Source of the DNA: an uncultured Pseudomonadota bacterium | Lineage (GTDB): Bacteria; Pseudomonadota; Gammaproteobacteria; Ga0077536 | Length of the DNA stretch: 64,000 nucleotides | Direction of reading: 5' to 3' | Assembly (NCBI GenBank): GCA_902597385.1 | Contig: CACJXQ010000008.1 | Span: 1-64,000, forward strand | Made by a program: the position numbers and the translations under genes | The notes under the pieces: model-generated | The model's database searches: none | Told to the model about the DNA's origin: nothing | The model's input: only the letters and a program-made list of their open reading frames with translations | Shown here: piece after piece, positions 37,893 through 47,620 of the stretch | Layout: each line of letters begins with the position of its first letter | Numbering within the stretch: the first letter of the stretch is position 1

Positions 37893-39344
37893 ATGAATGA
37901 AATTTTTAAAAGGATTTGGAAACCGACAGGAGCCTATATCGTTGGTTCTCTAGGCTTCATACAGTTAGCCAGCGTCATTTTGGAAAACATTTCAACTGAG
38001 AAGGTTTTCGGAAGCAGTTCTGAGGCCGTGATGCAGGCCACCTTTATTTGCGCGTTGATTGGATTACCGATTGTGACAACTGCCGCCTTTTTATTTTCCT
38101 ATAAAAAACATGAAGTGAAAGGCGATTTCGGAAAAGAAAAAAATCCTAAGTCTAGTGCATATAAACCGAGGATAGCCGTATTTCCGTTCACAAACTTGAA
38201 TAAGGACCGCGATAGTGGTTTTTTAGTTGACGGTATAGTCGAGGATGTTATTACCGAATTCTCCATGGTGAGAGAAATAGAGATAATTTCTCGCCAAACT
38301 TGTTTTAATCTAAAGGATAACAATATTTCCTCTAAGGAATATAAGAACGTTTTTGATTTAGATTACATCGTATCTGGCAGCATTAGAGCAGTCGAGAATA
38401 GGATAAGAATTTCAGTCGAGTTAGCCGAGACTGAAAGTGGAAACGTAGTTTGGAGTAATAAATATGACAGAAAAAAGCAAGACATTTTTGATGTTCAAGA
38501 CGAAATTGTAAGGAAAATTACGATAGCGTTAATCGGAGAGATAGAAATTTCGAGCCTCAAAAGAGCACACCGAAAACCCACTGAAAACATGACATCTTAC
38601 GAGTTTCTCCTGAAAGGTAAAAATAATCATCATAAATTTACTCAAGAAGCAAATGCTGAAGCCAGAAGAAATCTAGATGCTGCAATAAGTGCTGACCGAA
38701 ACAACGCTCAAGCTTATGCTTGGAAAGCATGCGTCATTGGTCAAGCCTTAGGGAGAGGTTATTTAGAGATGTCTGATGAAGTTGCGAATGAGGTTCAACA
38801 CCTGCTCGATACTGCCCTAGAAGTTGATCAAAATGATTTTGAATGTCACAGAATACTTTCTGAAGTCAATCTCTCCATGCATAATTTTGAGCTGGCTTTA
38901 GAGAGCGGAAAAAAAGCCTTCAATCTGAACCCAAATGATCCCAGAGTGATATCAGTTTATGGTGAAATATTACTCAGGACCGGAGAATTTGAAGAAGGAA
39001 TAAAAATGTTAGAAAAGGCATATCAGCTCGAACCAATTCCAGCGGGACAAAACTCGAGCGACAGAAGACTTAGTGCACTATTTTTCGGCTATTCTCTAAT
39101 ACAAGATTTCGAAAAATGTCAGTCGCTGATAGGGAAAATAGTAAGCTTAGACAATAGAACCTGGCTACTAAACGTGAATCTCCACAAGAACTTGAAGAAA
39201 GAATATGAGAGTTTAGATTGGTACAAGAAATACATAACTCAATTTTCATCACTTGATTGGCCCGTTGAAATCGATAGGTACCACCTAAACAACCCTAAAC
39301 TTGAAAAAGACCTAATAATTCTTATTGAAAACATCCTACAATAG
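37893..39344 (+). CDS. membrane protein with TolB-like and TPR domains (cyclase-associated type)
   Basis: Two N-terminal TM; IAVFPFTNLNKDRDSGFLVDGIVEDVITEFS, YIVSGSIRAVENRIRISVELAET, TPR-like C-terminus. Confidence 0.85.
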   Translation: MNEIFKRIWKPTGAYIVGSLGFIQLASVILENISTEKVFGSSSEAVMQATFICALIGLPIVTTAAFLFSYKKHEVKGDFGKEKNPKSSAYKPRIAVFPFTNLNKDRDSGFLVDGIVEDVITEFSMVREIEIISRQTCFNLKDNNISSKEYKNVFDLDYIVSGSIRAVENRIRISVELAETESGNVVWSNKYDRKKQDIFDVQDEIVRKITIALIGEIEISSLKRAHRKPTENMTSYEFLLKGKNNHHKFTQEANAEARRNLDAAISADRNNAQAYAWKACVIGQALGRGYLEMSDEVANEVQHLLDTALEVDQNDFECHRILSEVNLSMHNFELALESGKKAFNLNPNDPRVISVYGEILLRTGEFEEGIKMLEKAYQLEPIPAGQNSSDRRLSALFFGYSLIQDFEKCQSLIGKIVSLDNRTWLLNVNLHKNLKKEYESLDWYKKYITQFSSLDWPVEIDRYHLNNPKLEKDLIILIENILQ

Positions 39345-39655
39345 TATATTAAAGTTTTTCTAACTCTAACCGTTAAAGATTTTATTGGCTTTAGCTCAGT
39401 GTGACCAGGTTTCATCATAATCCTCTTCAATTTGTGATAAAGTATCGCTTAGACTTCCAGTGTTGGATAAGGAAAATAAGCTGGATATGGTCTACACTCG
39501 GTCAGGAAACTTCGCATGCCATTCCCTCGAGTAGCGACTCTATTCGTTAATCAAAACCTTTTTTTCACTAGTCATACAGAAGCTGTACCGCTCCTTACTG
39601 GCTGGATGAAAACACCAAAATATCAGAAGCAGGCGACTAATAAAGGGGACGTAGA

Positions 39656-40825
39656 GTGAGTTTTTTTGAAAAATCATTGATAGTACATGAACAGTTACAT
39701 GGAAAAATTTCAATCAACAGTAAAATCCCGATCGGAAGCAGAGATGATCTTTCCGTTGCATACACACCTGGAGTAGCCGCGCCATGCGAGAAAATAGCCA
39801 CTGATCCAGAAAGCGCGTATACGCTAACCATAAAAGGAAATTCAGTTGCAGTGCTCACCGACGGATCCGCTGTTTTAGGTCTTGGTGACATTGGTCCTCT
39901 AGCTGCACTACCTGTTATGGAAGGAAAAGCTCTGCTCTTTAAAGAGTTCGCAAAAATTGATGCTTGGCCCATTTGTATCGACACCAAAAGTACCGAGAAG
40001 ATAATTGAAACTTGCAGACTACTATCGCCGAGTTTCGGTGGAATTAATCTAGAGGACATATCTGCCCCCAGATGTTTCGAGATCGAAACAGCTCTCCAAG
40101 ATTTGGGGATACCAGTGTTTCATGATGATCAGCATGGAACCGCCATTGTCTTGATGGCGGCGCTCATAAACGCCGCAAAGGTTGTTGAGAAAGATTTAAC
40201 TTCCCTACGCATAGTAATTAATGGTGCTGGCGCAGCTGGAATAGCTATCGCCAAGTTCGTAAGCAGAACTGGCTTTGAATCGTATTCCGACCAGGCAGTC
40301 GAAGACGTCATTGTTTGCGACTCCAAGGGAATTATCTCCAAAGATAGGAGTGATTTGAACTCGGTAAAGAAGAAACTACTCGGCTATAGTAATAAGGAGG
40401 ACAGGAAGGGCAGCCTTTCTGATGCTCTTGTAGATGCTGACGTATTTATAGGAGTTTCAAAAGGAAACGTTGTGGCACCAGAGGATATCCGAAGAATGGC
40501 AAAAGATCCGATTATCTTTGCCATGGCAAACCCAACCCCTGAAATAATGCCAGAAGATGCCTTAAGCGCGGGTGCCAAAGTAATAGGAACAGGTCGCAGT
40601 GACTTTCCAAATCAAGTCAACAACGTTTTAGTGTTTCCCGGGATCTTCCGAGGAGCATTAGATGGAAGAGCCAAAACCATCAATAACAGAATGAAAATTG
40701 CGGCATCTGAAGCACTAGCCGCTTGTGTCGATACTCCTACTCCAGAGCAAATTCTCCCTCACCCCCTGGATCGCACCGTTGCACCAGCCATAGCAAAAAT
40801 GGTTCGGGCTGCAAGCAGGTACTAA
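39656..40825 (+). CDS. malic enzyme (short form, no phosphotransacetylase domain)
   Basis: DDLSVAYTPGVAAPCEKIA, GNSVAVLTDGSAVLGLGDIGPLAALPVMEGKALLFKEFA, PVFHDDQHGTAIV; GTG start. Confidence 0.95.
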   Translation: MSFFEKSLIVHEQLHGKISINSKIPIGSRDDLSVAYTPGVAAPCEKIATDPESAYTLTIKGNSVAVLTDGSAVLGLGDIGPLAALPVMEGKALLFKEFAKIDAWPICIDTKSTEKIIETCRLLSPSFGGINLEDISAPRCFEIETALQDLGIPVFHDDQHGTAIVLMAALINAAKVVEKDLTSLRIVINGAGAAGIAIAKFVSRTGFESYSDQAVEDVIVCDSKGIISKDRSDLNSVKKKLLGYSNKEDRKGSLSDALVDADVFIGVSKGNVVAPEDIRRMAKDPIIFAMANPTPEIMPEDALSAGAKVIGTGRSDFPNQVNNVLVFPGIFRGALDGRAKTINNRMKIAASEALAACVDTPTPEQILPHPLDRTVAPAIAKMVRAASRY

Positions 40826-40956
40826 AGTTTCTCGAAAAGCTAGATAATATAACCTATCTTAGCCGTCCAAAACCTTTTGCCCTTCGAGAAATGCTACCCC
40901 TAGCGCTTCATGCTGTGTAACATACTATTAATGAAAAAATTTCATCAGAATTACCT

Positions 40957-42060
40957 GTGACCCTACTTATCACCTTCTTCCTGATTTCAATCGTATTCTC
41001 GTTCTTGTGTTCACTGTGGGAGGCAGCCCTATTGTCTGTTACACCTACTTATGCCCAGATCCAAATAAAGGAAGGCAAGCAAATAGGCAAGAAGCTAGCA
41101 GGCTTCAAGCAGAATATTGACAAACCTTTGGCTGCTATTCTGACACTAAATACAATTGCGCATACGGTTGGGGCAATTGGTGTAGGCGTCCAAGCTTCCA
41201 GCGTCTGGTCTGGAGCTCATCCCCTTATCACGACTCTTATTGTTCCAGCTATTATGACATTAGCGATTCTACTCTTGTCCGAGATCGTCCCAAAAACCCT
41301 TGGTGCTACCTATTGGAAAGAATTAGCGCCTTTCACCGTTAATGCGCTCTCATTAATTATGTTTCTCCTCGCTCCCCTTGTTTGGGCTTGCCAACTATTA
41401 ACTCGTCTTCTGAAAAAGAATACGGAGGGCAGCATATTTTCTCGATCTGATTTCTTAGCGATGGCGGAAATAGGCGCTAAGGAGGGCGTATTCGAAAAGA
41501 ACGAGTCTACTATTATCTCCAATCTCATAAAATTTCAGTCGATATGCGTTGAAGACATCATGACACCGAGAACGGTCGTTATAGCCGCCCCCGAAAACGT
41601 AGCAATAGACACCTACCTAGAAGGAAATCCAGAGCTCCGTGTGTCTCGAATCCCGATTTTTCAAAATGAAAATAGGGATGAAATCACAGGATACGTGTTA
41701 CGAAGTGATCTCCTGTCAGCTGTCATTAATGGTGAAAGTAAGAAGCTTATAGGCGCTTTCAGACGGAATATTATGATTGTGGAAGAAGCTTTCCCTTTAC
41801 CAGAGTTGTTAGATCGCCTTCTCACTAGAAGGGAACATATAGCGGTAGTAGTAGACGAATTCGGTGGCCTCTCTGGCATTGTCACTACGGAAGATGCAAT
41901 CGAAACACTATTAGGATTGGAGATCGTAGATGAATCTGATGATGAGATTGACCTCCGGAAGCGTGCCAGAGCCGAGTGGGGAAGACGTGCCAAAGCTCGT
42001 GGGTTAGTAGAAGAGACCTACTCCCCTCCTGGCATCTCTGAATCCAGCATTGATCGATGA
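40957..42060 (+). CDS. CNNM/CorC-type (DUF21 + CBS) transporter-like protein
   Basis: SLWEAALLSVTPTYAQIQIKEG, SEIVPKTLGATYWKELA, DIMTPRTVVIAAPE, VVDEFGGLSGIVTTEDAIETLLG. Confidence 0.92.
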   Translation: MTLLITFFLISIVFSFLCSLWEAALLSVTPTYAQIQIKEGKQIGKKLAGFKQNIDKPLAAILTLNTIAHTVGAIGVGVQASSVWSGAHPLITTLIVPAIMTLAILLLSEIVPKTLGATYWKELAPFTVNALSLIMFLLAPLVWACQLLTRLLKKNTEGSIFSRSDFLAMAEIGAKEGVFEKNESTIISNLIKFQSICVEDIMTPRTVVIAAPENVAIDTYLEGNPELRVSRIPIFQNENRDEITGYVLRSDLLSAVINGESKKLIGAFRRNIMIVEEAFPLPELLDRLLTRREHIAVVVDEFGGLSGIVTTEDAIETLLGLEIVDESDDEIDLRKRARAEWGRRAKARGLVEETYSPPGISESSIDR

Positions 42061-42124
42061 GTTACTCTACACATCCCTTGGGGAATTTTAGAAAATTACC
42101 TTCCAGAAAGTAATTTTCAGATGA

Positions 42125-42584
42125 TCAGATAGCCAGTAACGCGATAATAGAACATGCAAAGGCTACAGCTTCGAAAAAAATCCTCCACCGATGCCAATTG
42201 CTCCACTCTTGCAATGCAAACGGTAATTCATCATTAGACAACTCACGATCTGCAAATTTCTTATTGGCTTTCTTAAAATACAAGAAATAGGTTAAAAAAA
42301 AATCAAAGTTGGAAGGCCCATAATCGAAAAAATAAAATACTCATCTGAAAAATAAATTAGATTAAGCATGGCCGTCATCAAGGGAACAGCTGTCGCCGCG
42401 ATCGTAAGTGGTGCAAAGAAACGATAAATAAGCGGTCCAACAAATTCATGCTGCTTAAAAAATTCATCGGCGTCCAATTCCTTCCAGATGGGGACAAATA
42501 AAAACAATTCTGCTATCTGCGCACCTAAAAAATCCCTAAAACTGCAGAAGACAGTAATAATAAAATAATATTCAAGTCGATCAT
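42125..42584 (-). pseudogene. membrane protein gene interrupted by two poly-T frameshifts
   Basis: Restoring one T in T6 (about 42529-42532) and one T in T9 (42294-42302) gives MIDLNIILLLLSSAVLGIFLGAQIAELFLFVPIWKELDADEFFKQHEFVGPLIYRFFAPLTIAATAVPLMTAMLNLIYFSDEYFIFSIMGLPTLIFFLTYFLYFKKANKKFADRELSNDELPFALQEWSNWHRWRIFFEAVAFACSIIALLAI*. Confidence 0.7.
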
Positions 42585-42812
42585 TATTCGTCCTATTTTT
42601 AGCTAAAAGACGTCGGTTCCTCAGCCCAACGGGTATCGATAAGACGCAAGGTCGAATCTATAGCTCGCTACCAGGAAAAATTATCTTATACCTTCTAATT
42701 CCAAACATATTATGTCTCTTTATTCAATGAGGGCTGTAAGCAACCCTAATATAAAAATTAACATTTAGCTCAGAGAGGATAGCGTAGTTTCCTGATAAAA
42801 AGGTGTATGTAT

Positions 42813-42844
42813 GTCCTCCCCTTCATCACAAAAAAGGGGAGGAC
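42813..42844. terminator. 11-bp perfect inverted repeat hairpin
   Basis: GTCCTCCCCTT-catcacaaaa-AAGGGGAGGAC, upstream of nothing transcribed rightward; lies downstream of the minus-strand VOC gene. Confidence 0.6.
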
Positions 42845-42885
42845 TTGTCAAAAACTAATAGATATTAACGTCCACCTATTTCGCT

Positions 42886-43269
42886 TCAGCTCATTCGATG
42901 AAGAGCACAAAGCTTGTTTCCTGATGGATCACGCAGATATGCCAGGTAAAGGTTACCGAATGCACTCTCTCGAACCCCGGGAGGATCCTCAATAGATCGT
43001 CCACCGTTTGCTACGCCGGCAGCGTGCCAAGCATCTACCTGTTCAGACGAATCACAAGAAAAGCCAACAGTACTTCCATTACCATGCGTGGCAGGCTCTC
43101 CATCTATCGGTGGAGTCAAACCGAAAATCCTATCCGCGTGTACAAACATTAGTCTCCCTTTATCATCAATCACACCAGGATTTGCGCCCAGTGCCCCAAG
43201 TAAAGCATTATAAAAAACCTTCGACTCTTCAATATCGTTTGTGCCTAGAATTACATGAGAAAACATCAT
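42886..43269 (-). CDS. VOC family protein (glyoxalase-like)
   Basis: MFSHVILGTNDIEESKVFYNALLGALG...VGFSCDSSEQVDAWHAAGVANGG...YLAYLRDPSGNKLCALH. Confidence 0.92.
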   Translation of the reverse strand: MMFSHVILGTNDIEESKVFYNALLGALGANPGVIDDKGRLMFVHADRIFGLTPPIDGEPATHGNGSTVGFSCDSSEQVDAWHAAGVANGGRSIEDPPGVRESAFGNLYLAYLRDPSGNKLCALHRMS

Positions 43270-43374
43270 AATCTCCTTTTGATTAATGTTTGCCCTATCA
43301 AAGTAGAGCTAGATTATTTTAACAGTTCCTGTAAATCTTCGTAATATTCTCAAAATCCACGTTCACATTTTTTT

Positions 43375-44628
43375 CTAACCACCAGCCTCTTTTGCATTTC
43401 TTCTTCGACTTTTACGCTTTGCCGGTCTCTTCCTTAAACTAGATTTTGGTTCATTTTTTTCCTTACTTTTTTGTCCAACAGTCTCGAATATTGGAGCTTC
43501 AGGATGCGATAATGGCAACTCACAAAAAGTTGCTTTAAACCCTACAAATTTCTCAATATCAGCAAGCAATTTTTTCTCTTCAGCGCTCACTAAAGATATA
43601 GCAATACCTTTATTGCCTGCTCTACCAGTTCTACCAACCCTATGCACGTAATCTTCAGGAACAGCTGGCAGGTTGTAATTTACGACATGAGACAGACCCT
43701 CCACATCAATGCCCCTCGCGGCAATATCAGTGGCCACCAATAGATGCACCTTATTACGCCTAAAGTCCTCTATCGCTTTTCTTCGTTGTGATTGACTCTT
43801 ATTTCCGTGGAGCGCCACAGCCTCTAAGCCGCTTCGCTGTATTCTCCTCACCAAATTATCTGCCCCATACTTCGTACGAACGAAAATCAAAGCCTGATAC
43901 CAATCCTCTTCTTTGATAAAATGACACAGTATTTCGGTTTTCTTACTGTTATTAACCCGGTAGAATTTTTCACTAATTTCCCTCACCTTCATGGCTCGGC
44001 TACTCATATCCACTTCTATAGATTTCTTCGCAATGCGATTAGTTAATTTCTTCACAACTGGAGAAAAAGTCGCTGAGAATAACAAATTCTGTCGTTTTAC
44101 AGGCAATAAAGATGTGATGGTTTCTATGTCCTTAATGAAGCCCATATCCAGCATGCGATCCGCCTCATCAAGAACGAAAAATTCTAGGATTTTAAAATTC
44201 ACTATTTTCTGACTAATTAAATCTAGTAAGCGGCCCGGAGTGGCCACAAGAACGTCCACGCCTTTTTTCATACTGGCTTTCTGAGAGTTCATGCTCACCC
44301 CCCCAAATACGACCGTTGCGCGAATATTAAGATACTTTCCATACAACTTTATACTTTTATGGATTTGATCGGCCAGCTCTCGTGTAGGACATAGAATTAA
44401 GGCTTTAATTCCATTTTTTCTCGAGGACTTTCGCATATACAGCAACTCTAGGATAGGCAGAGTGAAACCGGCAGTTTTACCCGTACCTGTTCGAGCAGAG
44501 ACAACCATATCCGACCCATTTAGTATCATAGGAATCGCTTTTTTTTGCACAGGCGTCGGCTCAGCATAGCCACTATCTTGAATGGCTTTCAACAGCGGAC
44601 TGGATAAGCCTAAGGATTTAAATGTCAT
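43375..44628 (-). CDS. DEAD/DEAH-box RNA helicase (RhlE-like)
   Basis: ARTGTGKTAGFTLPIL, PTRELADQI, VLDEADRMLDMGF, SATFSP, HRVGRTGRAG; basic C-terminal tail. Confidence 0.96.
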   Translation of the reverse strand: MTFKSLGLSSPLLKAIQDSGYAEPTPVQKKAIPMILNGSDMVVSARTGTGKTAGFTLPILELLYMRKSSRKNGIKALILCPTRELADQIHKSIKLYGKYLNIRATVVFGGVSMNSQKASMKKGVDVLVATPGRLLDLISQKIVNFKILEFFVLDEADRMLDMGFIKDIETITSLLPVKRQNLLFSATFSPVVKKLTNRIAKKSIEVDMSSRAMKVREISEKFYRVNNSKKTEILCHFIKEEDWYQALIFVRTKYGADNLVRRIQRSGLEAVALHGNKSQSQRRKAIEDFRRNKVHLLVATDIAARGIDVEGLSHVVNYNLPAVPEDYVHRVGRTGRAGNKGIAISLVSAEEKKLLADIEKFVGFKATFCELPLSHPEAPIFETVGQKSKEKNEPKSSLRKRPAKRKSRRRNAKEAGG

Positions 44629-44879
44629 ATATTGATTCCCAAAAAGAGAGCGTTGCCCAGCAACTGAGCTGGATTCCTTTAACGCTTAGAAGAACTGTTC
44701 GACTTTAGAAAGAAAAACGGCTTGCTAAAATTTTTATTTCAGAGAGGATACTAACGTTTTTTTCTTTCAGCTTGGCAACCAATAGAATTTTCGCGGTAGT
44801 TCAAATCACTTGTCTAATGATAACATAACCATTGTGTAAATGTTGAGAAGCTTTCTTAATCTCGAAAAGGTCCTTTGGT

Positions 44880-45353
44880 TTGAATTCTATTGCAATTTTT
44901 GTTGATGTTCAGAACATCTATTACACAACTCGACAAACCTTTGGGCGATTTTTCGACTACTCAAAACTCTGGAGCAGAGTGCAAAACCAAGGAAAAATAT
45001 CGATAGCCAAAGCATATGCTATTGAGCGCGGTCGTGAAGATCAAATTAAATTTCAAAATCGCCTTAGAACAATCGGCTTTGATGTGAAACTAAAACCTTA
45101 CATTCATAGACAAGATGGGAGTTCAAAAGGTGACTGGGATGTAGGGATAACTATTGATATTTTGGAGTGCGCCCCGAGTGTCAACAAAATCATATTACTC
45201 TCTGGTGATGGCGATTTCTCATTGCTTTTACATAAGGTAAAAGAAAATACCGGAGTTCAAACAGAGGTCTATGGAGTTGCTGCTTTAACCGCTGATTCAC
45301 TTATTAAAGCTGCAAATAGCTATCATCCGATCGACGAGAATCTACTGCTTTAA
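44880..45353 (+). CDS. NYN-domain (LabA-like PIN fold) protein
   Basis: IAIFVDVQNIYYTTRQTFG...KGDWDVGITIDILE...IILLSGDGDFSLLL; TTG start. Confidence 0.9.
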   Translation: MNSIAIFVDVQNIYYTTRQTFGRFFDYSKLWSRVQNQGKISIAKAYAIERGREDQIKFQNRLRTIGFDVKLKPYIHRQDGSSKGDWDVGITIDILECAPSVNKIILLSGDGDFSLLLHKVKENTGVQTEVYGVAALTADSLIKAANSYHPIDENLLL

Positions 45354-45403
45354 TAAAAATTGCTAATCTTGAATAAAAGCAAAAATTTCAGGAGAATTTA
45401 AAG

Positions 45404-46204
45404 ATGAGCACCTATAAACTTAGATATTGGAACATCCCAGGAAGAGGCGAGAGCATCAGAATTATGCTGACATTGGGTAGTTTAGATTTTGAAAATGATT
45501 TTACCCCTCTGCCCTTTACTATAAAAAACCCTGAAAACACATCCCCTCCACCATTCGATGATGGCTCTTGGGCAAAGCAAAAGCCACAAACTCCTTGGGG
45601 GACGTTACCTACTCTAACCTTGCCTGATGGAACGATAGTTGGCCAACAAAGAGCTATCATTAGATATTTAGGCAAAATAATTAAATATGAGGGCCGACCT
45701 CTCTACCCGGAAGATCCGATTCAAGCACTCACCACGGATGGTTTAATGGATATGCTAGAGGATATTTGGCCGATCTTAATAGGATTGAATGGTACTGAGT
45801 CATTCGATACTGCACCCCTCTTGGCTACAATTTTTGGTAAGCCTCATTTGATTGATTTTCTCGAGAAAAAGATGGAGCCTAAAAAAGGAGAGCTCGCCCT
45901 CATGTTTGACCACATCGAAAAAGCTTACTCCACGGGACCTTATCTGCTTAAGAACCAACCTAGCTGTGCAGATATACTTTTATTTGCAGCAATAGCTTGG
46001 TGGGGTGCTGCCATGTTTCCTTCAATGGAGATGATACTGGAGTCACGTCCTAATATTAAACGTGCGATAGAGACGGTAGGGAGTTGGAAAAAAATTAAAG
46101 ATTATTACTGTGCATTGAAATCCACACGAAAAATCCTGCCAACAGTGGGAGTTACTAAATACCAAGATTTTTATAAAAACTTTCACTCATTATCGATGAA
46201 CTGA
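45404..46204 (+). CDS. glutathione S-transferase family protein
   Basis: YKLRYWNIPGRGESIRIMLTLGSLDFENDF; PWGTLPTLTLPDGTIVGQQRAIIRYLGK. Confidence 0.9.
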   Translation: MSTYKLRYWNIPGRGESIRIMLTLGSLDFENDFTPLPFTIKNPENTSPPPFDDGSWAKQKPQTPWGTLPTLTLPDGTIVGQQRAIIRYLGKIIKYEGRPLYPEDPIQALTTDGLMDMLEDIWPILIGLNGTESFDTAPLLATIFGKPHLIDFLEKKMEPKKGELALMFDHIEKAYSTGPYLLKNQPSCADILLFAAIAWWGAAMFPSMEMILESRPNIKRAIETVGSWKKIKDYYCALKSTRKILPTVGVTKYQDFYKNFHSLSMN

Positions 46205-46332
46205 ACCCCGCTGATATGAAAAAAGACTCGCCAGGTCGGCTATACAAAATTTTAAAAGATCTAAGTGATATTTGCGGTTTGCTTTTGCAATATCAAAATG
46301 AGGAAGTGCTTTAAGTTAACTAAGGAAAATAA

Positions 46333-46803
46333 ATGTCATCGACTAAAACTTTAGAAATTCAGCATGCTTTATCCGCATATTGTCATTACGTCGACAACGG
46401 TTCGGTATCGGCCATTGCAGATTTATTCGCAGAGGATGCTGTTTTAATGCCTTATTATGATGGCCAGTATGACGTAATAGGCAAACAAGAAATACATCGA
46501 TGGTATCAGTTCTATCTTGACAAGATGAAAGCGAGCGTGAAAAACCTCCGACACTCCATCAGTACAGCTTTAGTTGAGGAGGAAGGTACCGCTGTAACCT
46601 CCCACTGCCATCTCACAGCGATATTTACCATTAGAGAAAATAACAAAACGTATCAAGCACAAGGCTCTTATATAGATAAGTTTATTAATCACGACTCAAT
46701 TTGGCTTTTTCAAACTCGCCGAATTGAAATTAACCACATAAACTGCTTAGGAGATGCCATCGGCCAGATGCGACCAATCGGTTATGAAACTAATACCCAG
46801 TAG
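46333..46803 (+). CDS. NTF2-superfamily / SnoaL-like protein
   Basis: IQHALSAYCHYVDNGSVSAIADLFAEDAVLMPYYDG...IGKQEIHRWYQFYLDKM. Confidence 0.85.
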   Translation: MSSTKTLEIQHALSAYCHYVDNGSVSAIADLFAEDAVLMPYYDGQYDVIGKQEIHRWYQFYLDKMKASVKNLRHSISTALVEEEGTAVTSHCHLTAIFTIRENNKTYQAQGSYIDKFINHDSIWLFQTRRIEINHINCLGDAIGQMRPIGYETNTQ

Positions 46804-46889
46804 AGGACTTTGATTAAAAGTTATTGCAAAGACTATAGAGCTATCAAAAGCCACCATGGAGCCGTCGCCATACAATTCAAGCCTATAAA

Positions 46890-47468
46890 CTATGGAACAG
46901 AGACGCCAATTTGAGTCAAAATATCAGCAGTCCAAATCAAGGGTATACCTATGATGGCAGTGTAATCTTCACAATCTATACTCTCAAAAAGACTTATTCC
47001 CAACGCATCGAGCTTGTAAGAGCCACAACTATCTAACGGTTTATCAATCTCGATATATCTATATATCTGCTCATCACTCAAATCCCGCATTTTCATAATC
47101 GCAGTAACAGAGTGAATGTACTCTTCCCCCTTTGCAATGATCACTAAGGATGTAAAAAGGCTATGTTCTTGGCCTGCTAGCATCCTTAGCTGCTCGAAAC
47201 TTTTCTCCATGGTAATAGGTTTACTTAATAACTTTCGATTGAAACTAGCAACAGTATCGCCTCCAATTACGATTGCCTCAGGGTGCAATAAGCTTACATT
47301 TCTTGCCTTGAGCAGTGCTAACTTTCTTGATATCTGGAGATGATCAGTTTCTGTATGTTTTATGAAATCCTCGTCCACTTCTGGTGGAATAACACTAAAT
47401 TCGAAGTTTAGTCTATCCAATTCCTTTCTTCTGGAGGATGAGGAACTTGCCAGAATTATCTCTTGCAT
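46890..47468 (-). CDS. Maf family nucleotide pyrophosphatase
   Basis: EIILASSSSSRRKELDRLNFEFSVIPPEVDED; AIVIGGDTVASFNRKLLSKP; DCEDYTAIIGIPL. Confidence 0.93.
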   Translation of the reverse strand: MQEIILASSSSSRRKELDRLNFEFSVIPPEVDEDFIKHTETDHLQISRKLALLKARNVSLLHPEAIVIGGDTVASFNRKLLSKPITMEKSFEQLRMLAGQEHSLFTSLVIIAKGEEYIHSVTAIMKMRDLSDEQIYRYIEIDKPLDSCGSYKLDALGISLFESIDCEDYTAIIGIPLIWTADILTQIGVSVP

Positions 47469-47620
47469 TTTAATTTACCAAATTATGAATCGAGGATTAT
47501 CACATGCGGAAAAAACTTCTCCTTACCGTCAATGCAAGGAGTAAAAAAACATAGAACGCATTTATCAATCAAACTTTTACTTTTTAGAAGATAACAAATC
47601 AACACATATTTTTATTTTAA

